From NCBI RefSeq assembly GCF_009299835.1, contig NZ_VKCZ01000001.1, positions 310,001 to 374,000 of the forward strand: a stretch of DNA of 64,000 nt, written 5' to 3'. The position numbers were made by a program, and so were the translations under genes. The stretch comes from Microlunatus speluncae. GTDB lineage: Bacteria; Actinomycetota; Actinomycetes; Propionibacteriales; Propionibacteriaceae. Shown here piece by piece: positions 33,824 to 42,092 of the stretch. The notes beneath the pieces are model-generated. The model had not been told where the DNA came from and searched no databases. It was given only the letters and a program-made list of their open reading frames with translations. Each line of letters opens with the position of its first letter. Position 1 is the stretch's first letter.

Positions 33824-34794
33824 GGATCGGGTTCGTCGCGGATCCGCTGGAGCGGCTGGACCCGTCGATCGACACCAGTGTCGGGCTGATGCATGCCGCC
33901 CGGGACCGCGGTGCCGAGGTCTGGGTGACCGAGGCCGTACGGCTGGAGGCGGTGGGCGGCCGAGCCCGGGCTCGGGCCCGGCGGATCGAGCTGGCGCCGG
34001 CGTGGCCCGAGGGCGGCTGCCGGTGGAGCGTGCCGGACCCGTGGTTCACCGTCGTCGAGACGAGCCAGGTCTGGCTGGACGAGCTGACCGCGCTGTTTCT
34101 GCGCACCGAGCCGCCGGTCGACGACGCCTTCGTCGCCGCGACGTTGATCATGGATCTGATCGACCCGGCCGGCACCGTGCTGGTGAACGATCCGCGCGGC
34201 CTGCGGGAGTGCAGCGAGCACCTCTTCCCGCTCCGCTTCCCCGATCTTGTCCCGCCGACCGCCGTGACCGCCGACGAGCGCACGATCCGTGACTTCCTGG
34301 CCGAGCACGGTGCGGCGGTGATCAAGCCGGTCGACGGATTCTCCGGCCGCGGCGTGCTCCGGCTGGACCGGCACGACCCCAACCTCGCCTCGTTGATCGA
34401 GATCAGCACCGCGCTGGGCAGCAGACCCGTTCTGGTGCAGCGATTCCTGCGTGACGTGACAGCGGGCAACAAGCGGGTGTTCGTCGTCGACGGCGAACCG
34501 GTCGGCGCGGTCTATCGCTTTCCGGTGGCCGGTGACTTCCGGATCGGTCACCCGAGCGTCGAGGCCCCGGTCACGGCGCGCGACCGGGAGATCTGCACCC
34601 GGCTGGCCCCGGATCTGCGCCGGCTGGGGATCCGGCTCGCCGGCCTGGACGTGATCGGCCCGTCCTTGATCGAAGTCAACGTGACCAGCGTCGGCGCGCT
34701 GCGCAAGGCGGATGCGTTGCTCGGCTGGACCCTGTGCGCCGACCTACTCGACCACCTCCTCGAATCCGCAACCCTGGAAAGGAAATCAGCATGA
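33820..34794 (+). CDS. gshB: Glutathione synthetase (GshB-like)
   Basis: A 324-aa ATP-grasp ligase that adds Gly to gamma-glutamylcysteine. The N-terminal MRIGFVADPLERLDPSIDTS matches the GshB opening. LRTEPPVDDAFVAATLIMDL at about 103 and NDPRGLRECSEHLFPLRFPD at about 127 are family blocks. The ATP-grasp core includes AAVIKPVDGFSGRGVLRL at about 165, VDGEPVGA at about 225 and the Mg-binding ending GLDVIGPSLIEVNVTS at about 277. Length equals typical bacterial GshB. Start and stop overlap both neighbours by 4 nt (ATGA), so gshA, gshB and the MAPEG gene are translated from one mRNA. Confidence 0.92.
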   Translation: MRIGFVADPLERLDPSIDTSVGLMHAARDRGAEVWVTEAVRLEAVGGRARARARRIELAPAWPEGGCRWSVPDPWFTVVETSQVWLDELTALFLRTEPPVDDAFVAATLIMDLIDPAGTVLVNDPRGLRECSEHLFPLRFPDLVPPTAVTADERTIRDFLAEHGAAVIKPVDGFSGRGVLRLDRHDPNLASLIEISTALGSRPVLVQRFLRDVTAGNKRVFVVDGEPVGAVYRFPVAGDFRIGHPSVEAPVTARDREICTRLAPDLRRLGIRLAGLDVIGPSLIEVNVTSVGALRKADALLGWTLCADLLDHLLESATLERKSA

Positions 34795-35228
34795 TCACCA
34801 ATCTCGATCCCGCCTCCCTCGGCCTCGGCATGATCACCGCGATCGTCTGCATCGCGGTGCTGGCCGCGATGATCTTCCTGCTCGGCTTCAACGTCTCCCG
34901 GATGCGCGGCATCACCGCGCAGCAGGGTGGTTCGCAGACTCCGACCGACCCGGCCAGTCCGCTGTTGATCGCGATCCGAGCCCACGGCAACGCGATCGAA
35001 TACGTTCCCACGTTGCTGGTCCTGTTCCTCCTCGTCGCCGCCCTGGCCCCGGCCTGGGTCGCGCTGCCGTTGATCATCGGCGCGACCGGATCCCGCCTGC
35101 TGCACGCGTACGGAATGGTCACCTCGAAGACACTGGCGGCGGAGGATCATCGGCGGCTGGCCGGCGCGATGGGCACCTATCTGTTCGGCGTCGGGCTGGC
35201 CGTGGCCGCGGCCGTCACCGCCTTCTGA
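34791..35228 (+). CDS. MAPEG family membrane protein (glutathione transferase-like)
   Basis: A 145-aa membrane protein with about four helices. The MAPEG hallmark IAIRAHGNAIEYVPTLLVLF is at about residues 60-79, followed by a second helix pair and LHAYGM at about 105. MAPEG proteins conjugate glutathione to hydrophobic electrophiles or isomerise lipids at the membrane. Its coupling to gshB (ATG within the gshB stop, ribosome-binding site GGAAAGGAAA) suggests that it consumes the glutathione made by the preceding two enzymes. Catalysis itself is not shown by the sequence. Confidence 0.9.
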   Translation: MITNLDPASLGLGMITAIVCIAVLAAMIFLLGFNVSRMRGITAQQGGSQTPTDPASPLLIAIRAHGNAIEYVPTLLVLFLLVAALAPAWVALPLIIGATGSRLLHAYGMVTSKTLAAEDHRRLAGAMGTYLFGVGLAVAAAVTAF

Positions 35229-35242
35229 GGATCGGCACCACG

Positions 35243-36616
35243 ATGCCCGGTCAACCGCTGCGTGGACGCTCGGAGCCTCAGCCCTCAGGGCGGGGGCGCC
35301 GGCTGGCCGATCACCCGTCGGCCGCGGCCCTGAGATCACCGGCGCTGCGCCGCTATCTGGCGGGGCAGTTGCCGTCGGTGACCTGCTCCTGGGCGCAGGT
35401 GGTCGCGCTCGCCTGGGTGGTGGTGCAACTGGATCCGGCCGCGCTCGGCCTGGTGATCTTGCTGCAGTTCCTGCCCACGCTGGTGATCGGGCCGTGGTTC
35501 GGTGCCCTGGCCGATCGCTACGACCGGCGCCGGCTGCTGATGATCGCCGAGACCGGGCTGGCACTGGTCGCCGCCGGCTACGCGCTGGCCGCGGCGGCCG
35601 GAGCCCTGACCCTGCCGATGATCTTTCTGCTGGCCGGGGTCTGGGGCGTGATCAACGCGTTGGACACGCCGGCCCGGCGGGCGATGGTGCCGATGCTGGT
35701 GCCGTCCGGGCTCGCTCCCGCGGCGTCCGCGTTGACCGGGACCGCGATGCTCTTCGGGATGACCGCCGGCTCGGCGCTGGGCGGGATCCTGGTCAGCACG
35801 GTCGGGGTGAGCCTCACCTTCCTGATCAACGCGGCCTCGTTCGCCGCCGACGTGATCATCCTGGCCACGATCCGCACCGGTCCGTCACCCCGGGTGGCCC
35901 GCGCCGCCGGCCAGGTCCGCGCCGGGCTGCGCTATCTCTGGTCGACGCCGCCGCTGCGGGCGACCATGATCGCGTTCGCGCTGGTGGCCACCTTCGGGTT
36001 CACGCTGCAGGTGTCGGTGCCGATCCTGGTCCGGGTCACGTTCGACGGTGGGCCGGATCTGGTCGGCGCCGCGTTCACCGCCGGCACCGCGGGCAGCCTG
36101 GCCGGGATGGTCGCCACCGCCGCCCGCCGCGGCGCCGACCCGCCCTCGCTGGCCCGGGCGGCCGCCGGCCTGGGCGCCGCCCTGCTGCTGACCGCGGCCG
36201 CCCCCGTCGTGCCCGTCCTGCTGTTCGCCCTCGCCGCCGCCGGCTTCGCCTGGTCGGTCTGCATCATCGCGGCGACGGCCACGTTGCAGTCCGCCGAACC
36301 GGCGATGACCGGCCGGGTGATGGCGATCTTCGCCGCCGTCCTGCTCGGTGGCACCGCGACCGGCGGCCCGATCGCCGCCGCGGTCGCCGACCTGACCGAC
36401 CCCCGCGCTCCGTTCGTCGTCGGCACCCTGGCCGCCGCCGGCGCCGCCTTCCTGGCCTCGACCGGCCGCGCCCGCTTCCGTACCGGCACCTTCGCGACCT
36501 TCCTCGCCCTCCACTCCGCCTACCGGCCAACCCGTCGAATCACCCCACTCGCGCCACGTTCCGCGGCGACCCGTCACAACCGCTGCGACACGCCGCCAGA
36601 ACGGCCGCGGATGTGA
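35243..36616 (+). CDS. MFS transporter, EntS-type
   Basis: A 457-aa permease with 10-12 helices and the loop 2-3 signature GALADRYDRRRLLM at about residue 87, plus the ALDTPARRAMVPMLVP segment of the enterobactin-exporter (EntS/MFS_3) group. It is probably an exporter of unknown substrate. The start lies 14 nt after the MAPEG stop, so it belongs to the gsh operon and might export a conjugate. The final 17 codons run into a copy of the 59-bp palindromic repeat, so the C-terminus (TRHNRCDTPPERPRM) derives from the repeat and is probably not functional. Confidence 0.9.
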   Translation: MPGQPLRGRSEPQPSGRGRRLADHPSAAALRSPALRRYLAGQLPSVTCSWAQVVALAWVVVQLDPAALGLVILLQFLPTLVIGPWFGALADRYDRRRLLMIAETGLALVAAGYALAAAAGALTLPMIFLLAGVWGVINALDTPARRAMVPMLVPSGLAPAASALTGTAMLFGMTAGSALGGILVSTVGVSLTFLINAASFAADVIILATIRTGPSPRVARAAGQVRAGLRYLWSTPPLRATMIAFALVATFGFTLQVSVPILVRVTFDGGPDLVGAAFTAGTAGSLAGMVATAARRGADPPSLARAAAGLGAALLLTAAAPVVPVLLFALAAAGFAWSVCIIAATATLQSAEPAMTGRVMAIFAAVLLGGTATGGPIAAAVADLTDPRAPFVVGTLAAAGAAFLASTGRARFRTGTFATFLALHSAYRPTRRITPLAPRSAATRHNRCDTPPERPRM

Positions 36617-36625
36617 CGGGTCGGC
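36567..36625 (-). repeat. 59-bp palindromic repeat, copy 2
   Basis: The reverse complement matches the copy at 29691-29749 at 54 of 59 positions. Its outer 12 bp (CGACCCGTCACA / TGTGACGGGTCG) pair perfectly. It overlaps the last 50 nt of the MFS gene and ends 16 nt before the thyX start. Confidence 0.8.
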
Positions 36626-36641
36626 GGAGTAGGAAGGGGGG

Positions 36642-37466
36642 ATGGGGTACGGAGCGCGGGTGGTGGCCGACTCGGTGGCGGAGTCGGGGCGGCGGCTGGT
36701 GACGATGGAGGTCACGTTCCCGCGGCTGGTGCTGGCGGAGTTCAACACGCACCGGGTGTTCTCCCGCAACAGCGCGTCCAGCCGGGCCATCCCGATCAAG
36801 AAGCAGCTGGTCCGGATCCGGGAGGAGCCGTTCGTCCCGGCCACCTGGGGGCTCAACCAGGCCGGGATGCAGGCCGAGCGGGAAGCCGACGAGGAGACCG
36901 CGGCGGCGGCACGGACGGCGTGGCTGGTCGCCCGCGACCGGGCCGTTGAGCAGGCCGAGGAGCTGCTCCGGCTCGGCATCCACAAGCAGCTGGCGAATCG
37001 GCTGCTCGAGCCGTTCATGTGGCACACGGTGATCGTCACCGCGACCGAGTGGAGCAACTTCTTCGCGTTGCGCGCGAACCCGATGGCTCAGCCGGAGATC
37101 AACCAGGTGGCCACCCTGATGCTCGACGCCTACCGCGGCAGCACCCCGGTCACCATCCCGGCCGGCGGCTGGCACCTGCCGCTGCTGCAGCCGGAGGAAC
37201 GCGACGGCACCTTCGAGCACAGCGAGGAGGCCCGCCGGATCTCGGCGGCGCGGTGCGCCCGGGTCAGCTACCTGACCCACGACGGCACCCGTGATCTCGA
37301 AGCCGACCTCGGGCTCTATCGCCGACTGGTCGACGGCGGGCACCTGTCGCCGCTGGAACACGTGGCCACGCCCGAAGCCGACGGAGCCTGGGTCGGCAAC
37401 TTCCACGGCTGGCGGCAACTGCGCAAGACCATCCCGAACGAGCAAGACTTCGGCCTGGTGTCGTGA
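36642..37466 (+). CDS. thyX: FAD-dependent thymidylate synthase ThyX
   Basis: A 274-aa flavoenzyme that methylates dUMP to dTMP using methylene-tetrahydrofolate and NAD(P)H. The ThyX motif appears as THRVFSRNSASSRAIPIKK at about residues 36-54, a variant of RHRxxSxNExSxR. The C-terminal FHGWRQLRKTIPNE is also typical. Length is slightly above the classic ThyX (about 220-250 aa), owing to an Ala/Glu-rich helical insert at about 70-110. The ATG follows AGGAAGGGGGG. It stands alone between the 59-bp repeat and a convergent lipoprotein gene. Whether a ThyA also exists cannot be seen here. Confidence 0.92.
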   Translation: MGYGARVVADSVAESGRRLVTMEVTFPRLVLAEFNTHRVFSRNSASSRAIPIKKQLVRIREEPFVPATWGLNQAGMQAEREADEETAAAARTAWLVARDRAVEQAEELLRLGIHKQLANRLLEPFMWHTVIVTATEWSNFFALRANPMAQPEINQVATLMLDAYRGSTPVTIPAGGWHLPLLQPEERDGTFEHSEEARRISAARCARVSYLTHDGTRDLEADLGLYRRLVDGGHLSPLEHVATPEADGAWVGNFHGWRQLRKTIPNEQDFGLVS

Positions 37467-37511
37467 GTCAGCGCAGCCCGACTGAACCCCGCCCCGCAAC
37501 CCCAACAGTGG

Positions 37512-38336
37512 TCAGCGGACGGTGATGATCACCTGGCGCTTCTTCGCCGGTGCATCGGCCTCGACCCACTCGCCGCGATCCGCCGGCGCGACCCGCCAGA
37601 TCTGATCGGCGACGGTCACGGTCGCGACGCCGAACTCATCCAGGCTGGCCAGCGCGAACTGCCCGTACGCCCACGCCTTCGCGTTCGACGACGCGTCGAT
37701 GGTCAGCGTCGTGCCCTCGCGGTCGACGGTGATCTTGCCGAACGTCTTCTTCACCGCGGCGGCCAGGCCCTTGGCGTCGCCCTCGGCCGGGGTCTCGTCG
37801 TAGCAGGTCACGGCGGCCTGGGAATGCCCGGTCAGCGTGCTGGCCAAGGCCTTGCCGTCCTCTTCATGATCACGGTAGGCGTCGGGATAGGCGCTGATCT
37901 GGACGGCCTGGGCCACCTCGGTGATGTCTCGTTCTTCCCAGTTCTTGATCTTGACCAGGGCGTCGTAGAACTCGCCGGTGGAGTAGTACGGATCCATGAT
38001 CTGCTTCACCGTGCCCCAGTCCTGGGAGGGGCGCTGCTGAAACAGGCCGACCGAGTCCCGGTCGCCGTAGTCGATGTTGCGGATCCCGGATTCCTGGTAC
38101 GCGGTCGCCAGCGCGACCGACGCGGCCCGGGCCGGCAGCGACCGCCGGACCGAGAGGCCGGCGATGATCGAGGCGTACTTGGCCTGCTCCAGATCGAGCC
38201 CAACGGTGTTGTCGCCGGTGCGGATCAGGCAGCCCTCGGGCGTCGACGAGACGGCCTGGCTGAGCCCGGAGCAGCCGGCGCCGGTGATCAACAGCGCCAG
38301 CCCGCCGAGCAGAGCAGTGACTTTGGTCTTGATCAT
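37512..38336 (-). CDS. Lipoprotein with lysozyme-like domain
   Basis: A 274-aa exported lipoprotein (lipobox ITGAGC, Cys22). Residues 55-150 contain ALATAYQESGIRNIDYGDRD followed by SVGLFQQRPSQDWGT and IMDPYYSTGEFYDAL. This resembles the lytic transglycosylase/lysozyme fold with a candidate catalytic Glu in YQESG, and is common in actinobacterial proteins of unknown role. The C-terminal 90 residues are a separate small domain (TTLTIDASSNAKAWAYGQFA). The start ATG shares its first base with the last base of the dapD stop, so it is translationally coupled to dapD. A role in cell-wall processing next to a diaminopimelate gene is plausible but inferred. Confidence 0.75.
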   Translation of the reverse strand: MIKTKVTALLGGLALLITGAGCSGLSQAVSSTPEGCLIRTGDNTVGLDLEQAKYASIIAGLSVRRSLPARAASVALATAYQESGIRNIDYGDRDSVGLFQQRPSQDWGTVKQIMDPYYSTGEFYDALVKIKNWEERDITEVAQAVQISAYPDAYRDHEEDGKALASTLTGHSQAAVTCYDETPAEGDAKGLAAAVKKTFGKITVDREGTTLTIDASSNAKAWAYGQFALASLDEFGVATVTVADQIWRVAPADRGEWVEADAPAKKRQVIITVR

Positions 38337-39268
38337 CAGTTGACGTGCAGGGCGGCGTTCAGCTCGACCGCCTTGCCCTGCCGGTTGCGAACCTCGACCT
38401 TGCCGGTCACCGAGTTCCGGATGAACAACAGGCCGTTCTGGCCGGCCAGCTCGATCGCCTTGACCACCCGGCCGTCCGGCAGCGTGATCTTGGTCCCCTC
38501 TGTGACGTACAGGCCGGCCTCGACCACGCAGTCGTCGCCCAGCGGGATGCCGAGCCCGGAGTTCGCGCCGAGCAGGCACCGCTCACCGACCGAGATCACC
38601 TGCTTGCCACCGCCGGACAACGTGCCCATGATCGACGCGCCGCCGCCGACGTCGGAGTTGTTGCCGATCACCACCCCGGCGGAGATCCGGCCCTCGACCA
38701 TGGCGTGGCCGAGCGTGCCGGCGTTGTAGTTGACGAAGCCCTCGTGCATCACCACGGTGCCCTCGGCCAGATGCGCGCCGAGCCGGACCCGGTCGGCGTC
38801 GGCGATCCGCACCCCGGACGGCACGACGTAATCGATCATCCGCGGGAACTTGTCCATGCCGAACACCGTGAGGTGCCCGCGCTCGGCCCGGAGCCGGGTC
38901 CGTACGTCTTCGAAGCCGTCGACCGCACACGGACCGGCCGAGGTCCACACCACGTTGGCCAGCGCGCCGAAGATCCCGTCCAGGTTGACCTGCCAGGGCC
39001 GGACCAACCGATGGCTCAGCAGGTGCAGTCGCAGGTAGGCGTCCGGGCCGTCCTTCGGCCCCGCGTCGAGGTCGATCTCGGTCCGCACCACCTCGGTCCG
39101 CACCTGTCGCACCTGGTCGGAGCGAGCCGAAGCGGCCAGCACGGCCGGTGCCTCGGTCGGCACCCCGTCCAGGCTCGGCGCCGGGTAGTAGGTGTCCAGC
39201 ACCTGTCCGCTGTCATGGATCGTCGCGACGCCCCAGCCGTACGCGCGGGAGCTTGGCCTCTCGGTCAT
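38336..39268 (-). CDS. dapD: Tetrahydrodipicolinate N-succinyltransferase DapD
   Basis: A 310-aa cytoplasmic acyltransferase that succinylates tetrahydrodipicolinate, the entry step of the succinylase lysine route. It belongs to the actinobacterial DapD type: an N-terminal domain to about 140, then a left-handed beta-helix with hexapeptide repeats (residues 165-265; [40 protein letters not shown]) and the C-terminal [19 protein letters not shown]. The ATG at 39268 has a TACAGT -10 box 7 nt upstream. It is followed by the lysozyme-like lipoprotein gene with overlapping stop and start. Confidence 0.96.
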   Translation of the reverse strand: MTERPSSRAYGWGVATIHDSGQVLDTYYPAPSLDGVPTEAPAVLAASARSDQVRQVRTEVVRTEIDLDAGPKDGPDAYLRLHLLSHRLVRPWQVNLDGIFGALANVVWTSAGPCAVDGFEDVRTRLRAERGHLTVFGMDKFPRMIDYVVPSGVRIADADRVRLGAHLAEGTVVMHEGFVNYNAGTLGHAMVEGRISAGVVIGNNSDVGGGASIMGTLSGGGKQVISVGERCLLGANSGLGIPLGDDCVVEAGLYVTEGTKITLPDGRVVKAIELAGQNGLLFIRNSVTGKVEVRNRQGKAVELNAALHVN

Positions 39269-39275
39269 GGCGCCA

Positions 39276-39281
39276 ACTGTA
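39276..39281 (-). promoter_or_regulatory. -10 element, leaderless promoter of dapD
   Basis: Minus-strand TACAGT with 7 nt before the ATG at 39268. Confidence 0.6.
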
Positions 39282-39350
39282 GCGGGGGCGGACAGGCGCC
39301 CAGGACCGTGCGCAGCCGGGTCGGTGACGGTGGACAGTCGTATGGTTATC

Positions 39351-39380
39351 GTTTATCGTTGTTATCGAAGAACGATAAAC
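39351..39380 (+). promoter_or_regulatory. Inverted repeat GTTTATCGTT-N10-AACGATAAAC, probable XRE operator
   Basis: Perfect 10-bp arms (39351-39360 and 39371-39380) are separated by 10 nt. Two further TTATCG copies lie at 39346 and 39362. The cluster sits 23 nt upstream of the DUF2975 gene in an AT-rich patch and is a likely binding site of the co-encoded XRE protein. Confidence 0.7.
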
Positions 39381-39402
39381 ATGGATCGACAGGGGAGCAG
39401 TG

Positions 39403-40008
39403 ATGAGCACAGGAATCTGGCGCTGGACCCGGGCCGACGACGTCGGGCTCCGGGTCGTGATCATGGTCGGGGTGCTGGTCCTGGCGGTCCGGGCGCTGTG
39501 GCCGATCGGGGGCTGGCTCACCGGAGCTCCGCTGACCTGGCACGGTCGGGTGCAGGCGGAGGCGCCGGCCCCGACCGCGGTGGTCGACGGCGCGACAGTC
39601 AGCTACCTGGGGCAGGTTCGCTGGGAGATCACCGGCGCGACCGCGGGCCAGTGGCTGCTGGCGATGGTGCCGGATCTGCTCGACCTGATCGCCGTCGCGG
39701 CGGCGGCGATCATGCTCTGGCAGTTGCTCGGCCAGCTGCGCGGTGGGGAGCCGTTCTCCGCCCGGGCCGTCCGAGCGGTTCGCGGGCTCTCCCTGGTGCT
39801 GGCCGGCTGGCTGGTGCTTCGCCCGTTCGTCGTCGCCCTGGCTGATGCCGGCATCACCACCCCCCTGCGCCGGACCGGCCTGGAGTTCGTCCTCCGGCTC
39901 GAGCCGCTCTGGCTGGCCGGGTTCGCCGGGGTGATCGGCCTGATCGCCGTCGCCGAGGCCTTCCGGGTCGGGGCCAAGCTGCGGGCCGACACGGTTGGCC
40001 TGGTCTGA
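39403..40008 (+). CDS. DUF2975-type membrane protein
   Basis: A 201-aa protein with four predicted helices (about 15-35, 85-108, 122-142 and 160-182). The extracytoplasmic loop at 36-80 carries WHGRVQAEAPAPTAVVDGAT. The pattern GGEPFSARAVRAVRGLS between helices 2 and 3 is characteristic of DUF2975 proteins, which I know to occur with a small YozG-like XRE regulator, as here. Function is unknown. ATG 39403 is preferred to the overlapping GTG at 39400 because of its AGGGGAG ribosome-binding site. The stop shares a base with the regulator start. Confidence 0.85.
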   Translation: MSTGIWRWTRADDVGLRVVIMVGVLVLAVRALWPIGGWLTGAPLTWHGRVQAEAPAPTAVVDGATVSYLGQVRWEITGATAGQWLLAMVPDLLDLIAVAAAAIMLWQLLGQLRGGEPFSARAVRAVRGLSLVLAGWLVLRPFVVALADAGITTPLRRTGLEFVLRLEPLWLAGFAGVIGLIAVAEAFRVGAKLRADTVGLV

Positions 40009-40241
40009 TGCCGGTCGAGGAGCCGCACCGGGTGGTCTGCCGGCTGGACCAGCTGCTGGCCGACCGCGGCCTCACGCTGACCGAGCTGAGCGAACGGATC
40101 GGGGTCTCGCTGGTCAACCTCAGCGTGCTGAAGAACCAGCGGGCCCGGGCGATCCGGTTCACCACCCTGACCGCCCTCTGCGAGGCGCTGGACTGTCAAC
40201 CGGGTGACCTGTTCGACGTTCCGGCCGGGGGCGGTCAGTAG
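40008..40241 (+). CDS. XRE/Cro-type regulator (YozG-like)
   Basis: A 77-aa protein that is almost entirely one helix-turn-helix domain: LDQLLADRGLTLTELSERIG followed by VSLVNLSVLKNQRARAIRFT and LCEALDCQPGDLFD, the standard HTH_26 layout. It is translationally coupled to the DUF2975 gene (TGATG). It probably binds the inverted repeat at 39351-39380 and controls its own operon. The TAG stop is also the first half of the dapE -10 box, so operon transcripts run into the dapE promoter. Confidence 0.9.
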   Translation: MPVEEPHRVVCRLDQLLADRGLTLTELSERIGVSLVNLSVLKNQRARAIRFTTLTALCEALDCQPGDLFDVPAGGGQ

Positions 40242-40244
40242 GGT
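40239..40244 (+). promoter_or_regulatory. -10 element, leaderless promoter of dapE
   Basis: TAGGGT with 7 nt before the GTG at 40252. It overlaps the stop codon of the XRE gene. Confidence 0.6.
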
Positions 40245-40251
40245 TCTCCGG

Positions 40252-41328
40252 GTGACTGACGCAGTGCTGGAACTCGAGGGCGACCGGACCGAGCTGTTGC
40301 GGTCCTTGATCGACATTGAATCGGTCAGCGGGAACGAGCAGCGGATCGCCGACGCGGTGCAGGCCGCGCTGGGCCGCTACTCACACCTCGCCGTGTCCCG
40401 GATCGACAATGTGATCTTCGCCCGGACCGAGCTGGGCCGGGCCCAGCGAGTGGTGATCGCCGGCCATCTGGACACGGTGCCGATCGCCGGCAACGTCCCG
40501 GCCAAGATCACCGGCAGTGGCGCCGACATGATCATCCACGGTCGCGGCGCCTGCGACATGAAGGGTGGTGTCGCCGTCCAGCTGGCGGCCGCGGCGGCGC
40601 TGACCGCGCCGAGCCGGGACATCACCTGGATGTTCTACGACAACGAAGAAGTCGACGCGAAACTGAACGGGCTCTACCGGATCTCTCGGCAGCAGCCCGA
40701 GCTGCTGGACGGTGACTTCGCCGTGCTCTGCGAGCCCTCCAACGCCGGGATCGAGGGCGGCTGTCAGGGCACCATGCGGGTCAATGTCGTGCTGACCGGC
40801 GTCGCCGCCCACTCGGCCCGGTCCTGGAACGGGCAGAACGCGATCCACGCCGCGCACGAACTGCTGCGCCGGCTGGCTGACTTCCGCACCCGCGAGGTCA
40901 CGGTCGACGGCCTGGTCTATCGCGAGGGACTGAACGCGGTCCGGATCGACGGCGGCATCGCCAACAACGTGGTGCCGGACCGGTGCGAGGTCTTGATCAA
41001 CTACCGGTTCGCGCCGGACAAGGACCTGGCCGCCGCCGAGGCCTACCTGCGCGAGGTGCTGGCCGGCTACGAATGCACCGTCGTCGACGGCGCCCCCGGT
41101 GCCCGGCCCGGGCTGGACCAGCCGATCGCCGCCGAGTTCGTCGCGGCCGTCGGCGGCGAGGTGCAGCCCAAGTACGGCTGGACCGACGTGGCCCGGTTTG
41201 CCGAGCTCGGCGTACCGGCGGTGAACTTCGGCCCCGGCGACCCGAACAAGGCCCACGCCGACGACGAGTTCTGCCCCGCCGCCGATCTGGAACGGTGCTA
41301 CGCCGGACTGCTCGCCTGGCTCGGCTGA
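40252..41328 (+). CDS. dapE: Succinyl-diaminopimelate desuccinylase DapE
   Basis: A 358-aa M20-family zinc amidohydrolase that releases LL-diaminopimelate from its succinyl form. The metal site starts with AGHLDTVPIAGNVP at about residue 68, followed by RGACDMKGGVAVQL at about 97, the catalytic YDNEEVDAK at about 131 and LCEPSNAGIEGGCQGTMRV at about 157. The dimerisation domain is at about 175-285. Length and the dapD-dapE proximity match actinobacteria. The GTG at 40252 is set by the TAGGGT box 7 nt upstream. Confidence 0.95.
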   Translation: MTDAVLELEGDRTELLRSLIDIESVSGNEQRIADAVQAALGRYSHLAVSRIDNVIFARTELGRAQRVVIAGHLDTVPIAGNVPAKITGSGADMIIHGRGACDMKGGVAVQLAAAAALTAPSRDITWMFYDNEEVDAKLNGLYRISRQQPELLDGDFAVLCEPSNAGIEGGCQGTMRVNVVLTGVAAHSARSWNGQNAIHAAHELLRRLADFRTREVTVDGLVYREGLNAVRIDGGIANNVVPDRCEVLINYRFAPDKDLAAAEAYLREVLAGYECTVVDGAPGARPGLDQPIAAEFVAAVGGEVQPKYGWTDVARFAELGVPAVNFGPGDPNKAHADDEFCPAADLERCYAGLLAWLG

Positions 41329-41367
41329 CACCCCAGCGTCCAACAGCATTCGCCGCGGGCGGACCAC

Positions 41368-41373
41368 TAAGGT
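41368..41373 (+). promoter_or_regulatory. -10 element, leaderless promoter of the LOG gene
   Basis: TAAGGT with 7 nt before the GTG at 41381. Confidence 0.6.
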
Positions 41374-41380
41374 CGTCGGC

Positions 41381-42070
41381 GTGACCCAGATCGTCCGCCG
41401 GCACGGCGAGAACCATGATCAACGGCTGCTGGACAGCCGTGCCCCGGCGGACTTTGTGCACACCGATCCGTGGCGGGTGCTCCGGATCCAGGCCGAGTTC
41501 ATCGACGGCTTCGACGCGCTGGCCGAGCTCGGGCCGGCGGTCGCGGTGTTCGGCTCGTCCCGGGTCGCGGCCGATCACCCGATGGCCGCGGCCGCCGAAC
41601 GGCTCGGTGCCGAGCTGGCCAAGGCCGGGCTGGCGGTGGTCACCGGCGGCGGGCCAGGCATCATGGCCGCCGCCAACAAGGGCGCGCTCGAAGCCGGCGG
41701 GACGTCGGTCGGGCTGGGCATCGAGGTGCCGCACGAGCAGGGCCTGAATCCGTACCTGAATCTCGGCGTCAACTTCCGCTACTTCTTCGTCCGCAAGGTC
41801 TGCTTCGTGAAGTCGAGCCAGGGTTTCATCGTCTTCCCCGGCGGCCTCGGCACCTTCGACGAACTGTTCGAGGCCCTCACGCTGGTGCAGACCAAGAAGG
41901 TCACCCGATTCCCGGTCGTGCTGTTCGGCAGCACGTACTGGCAAGGCCTGCTGGACTGGCTGGAGCACACCATGTTGGCCGAGGGGTACGTCAGCCCGGC
42001 CGACCTCGCCCTGGTCACCGTCACCGACGACATCGACGAGGCCGTGGCGATACTCCGCGCCGCGACTTGA
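41381..42070 (+). CDS. LOG family protein (TIGR00730), nucleoside 5'-monophosphate phosphoribohydrolase
   Basis: A 229-aa Rossmann-fold protein. The LOG nucleotide motif GGGPGIMAAANKGALEAGG at about residues 88-106 and PGGLGTFDELFEALT at about 154 are diagnostic. Family members release free base from AMP or from cytokinin riboside monophosphates; the M. tuberculosis homologue Rv1205, found near the same neighbours, makes cytokinins. The N-terminal extension of about 40 residues (HDQRLLDSRAPADFVHTDPW) is usual for this subgroup. The GTG is set by a TAAGGT box 7 nt upstream. Confidence 0.92.
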   Translation: MTQIVRRHGENHDQRLLDSRAPADFVHTDPWRVLRIQAEFIDGFDALAELGPAVAVFGSSRVAADHPMAAAAERLGAELAKAGLAVVTGGGPGIMAAANKGALEAGGTSVGLGIEVPHEQGLNPYLNLGVNFRYFFVRKVCFVKSSQGFIVFPGGLGTFDELFEALTLVQTKKVTRFPVVLFGSTYWQGLLDWLEHTMLAEGYVSPADLALVTVTDDIDEAVAILRAAT

Positions 42071-42092
42071 GCCCTGTGAAAGCATCAACCCC

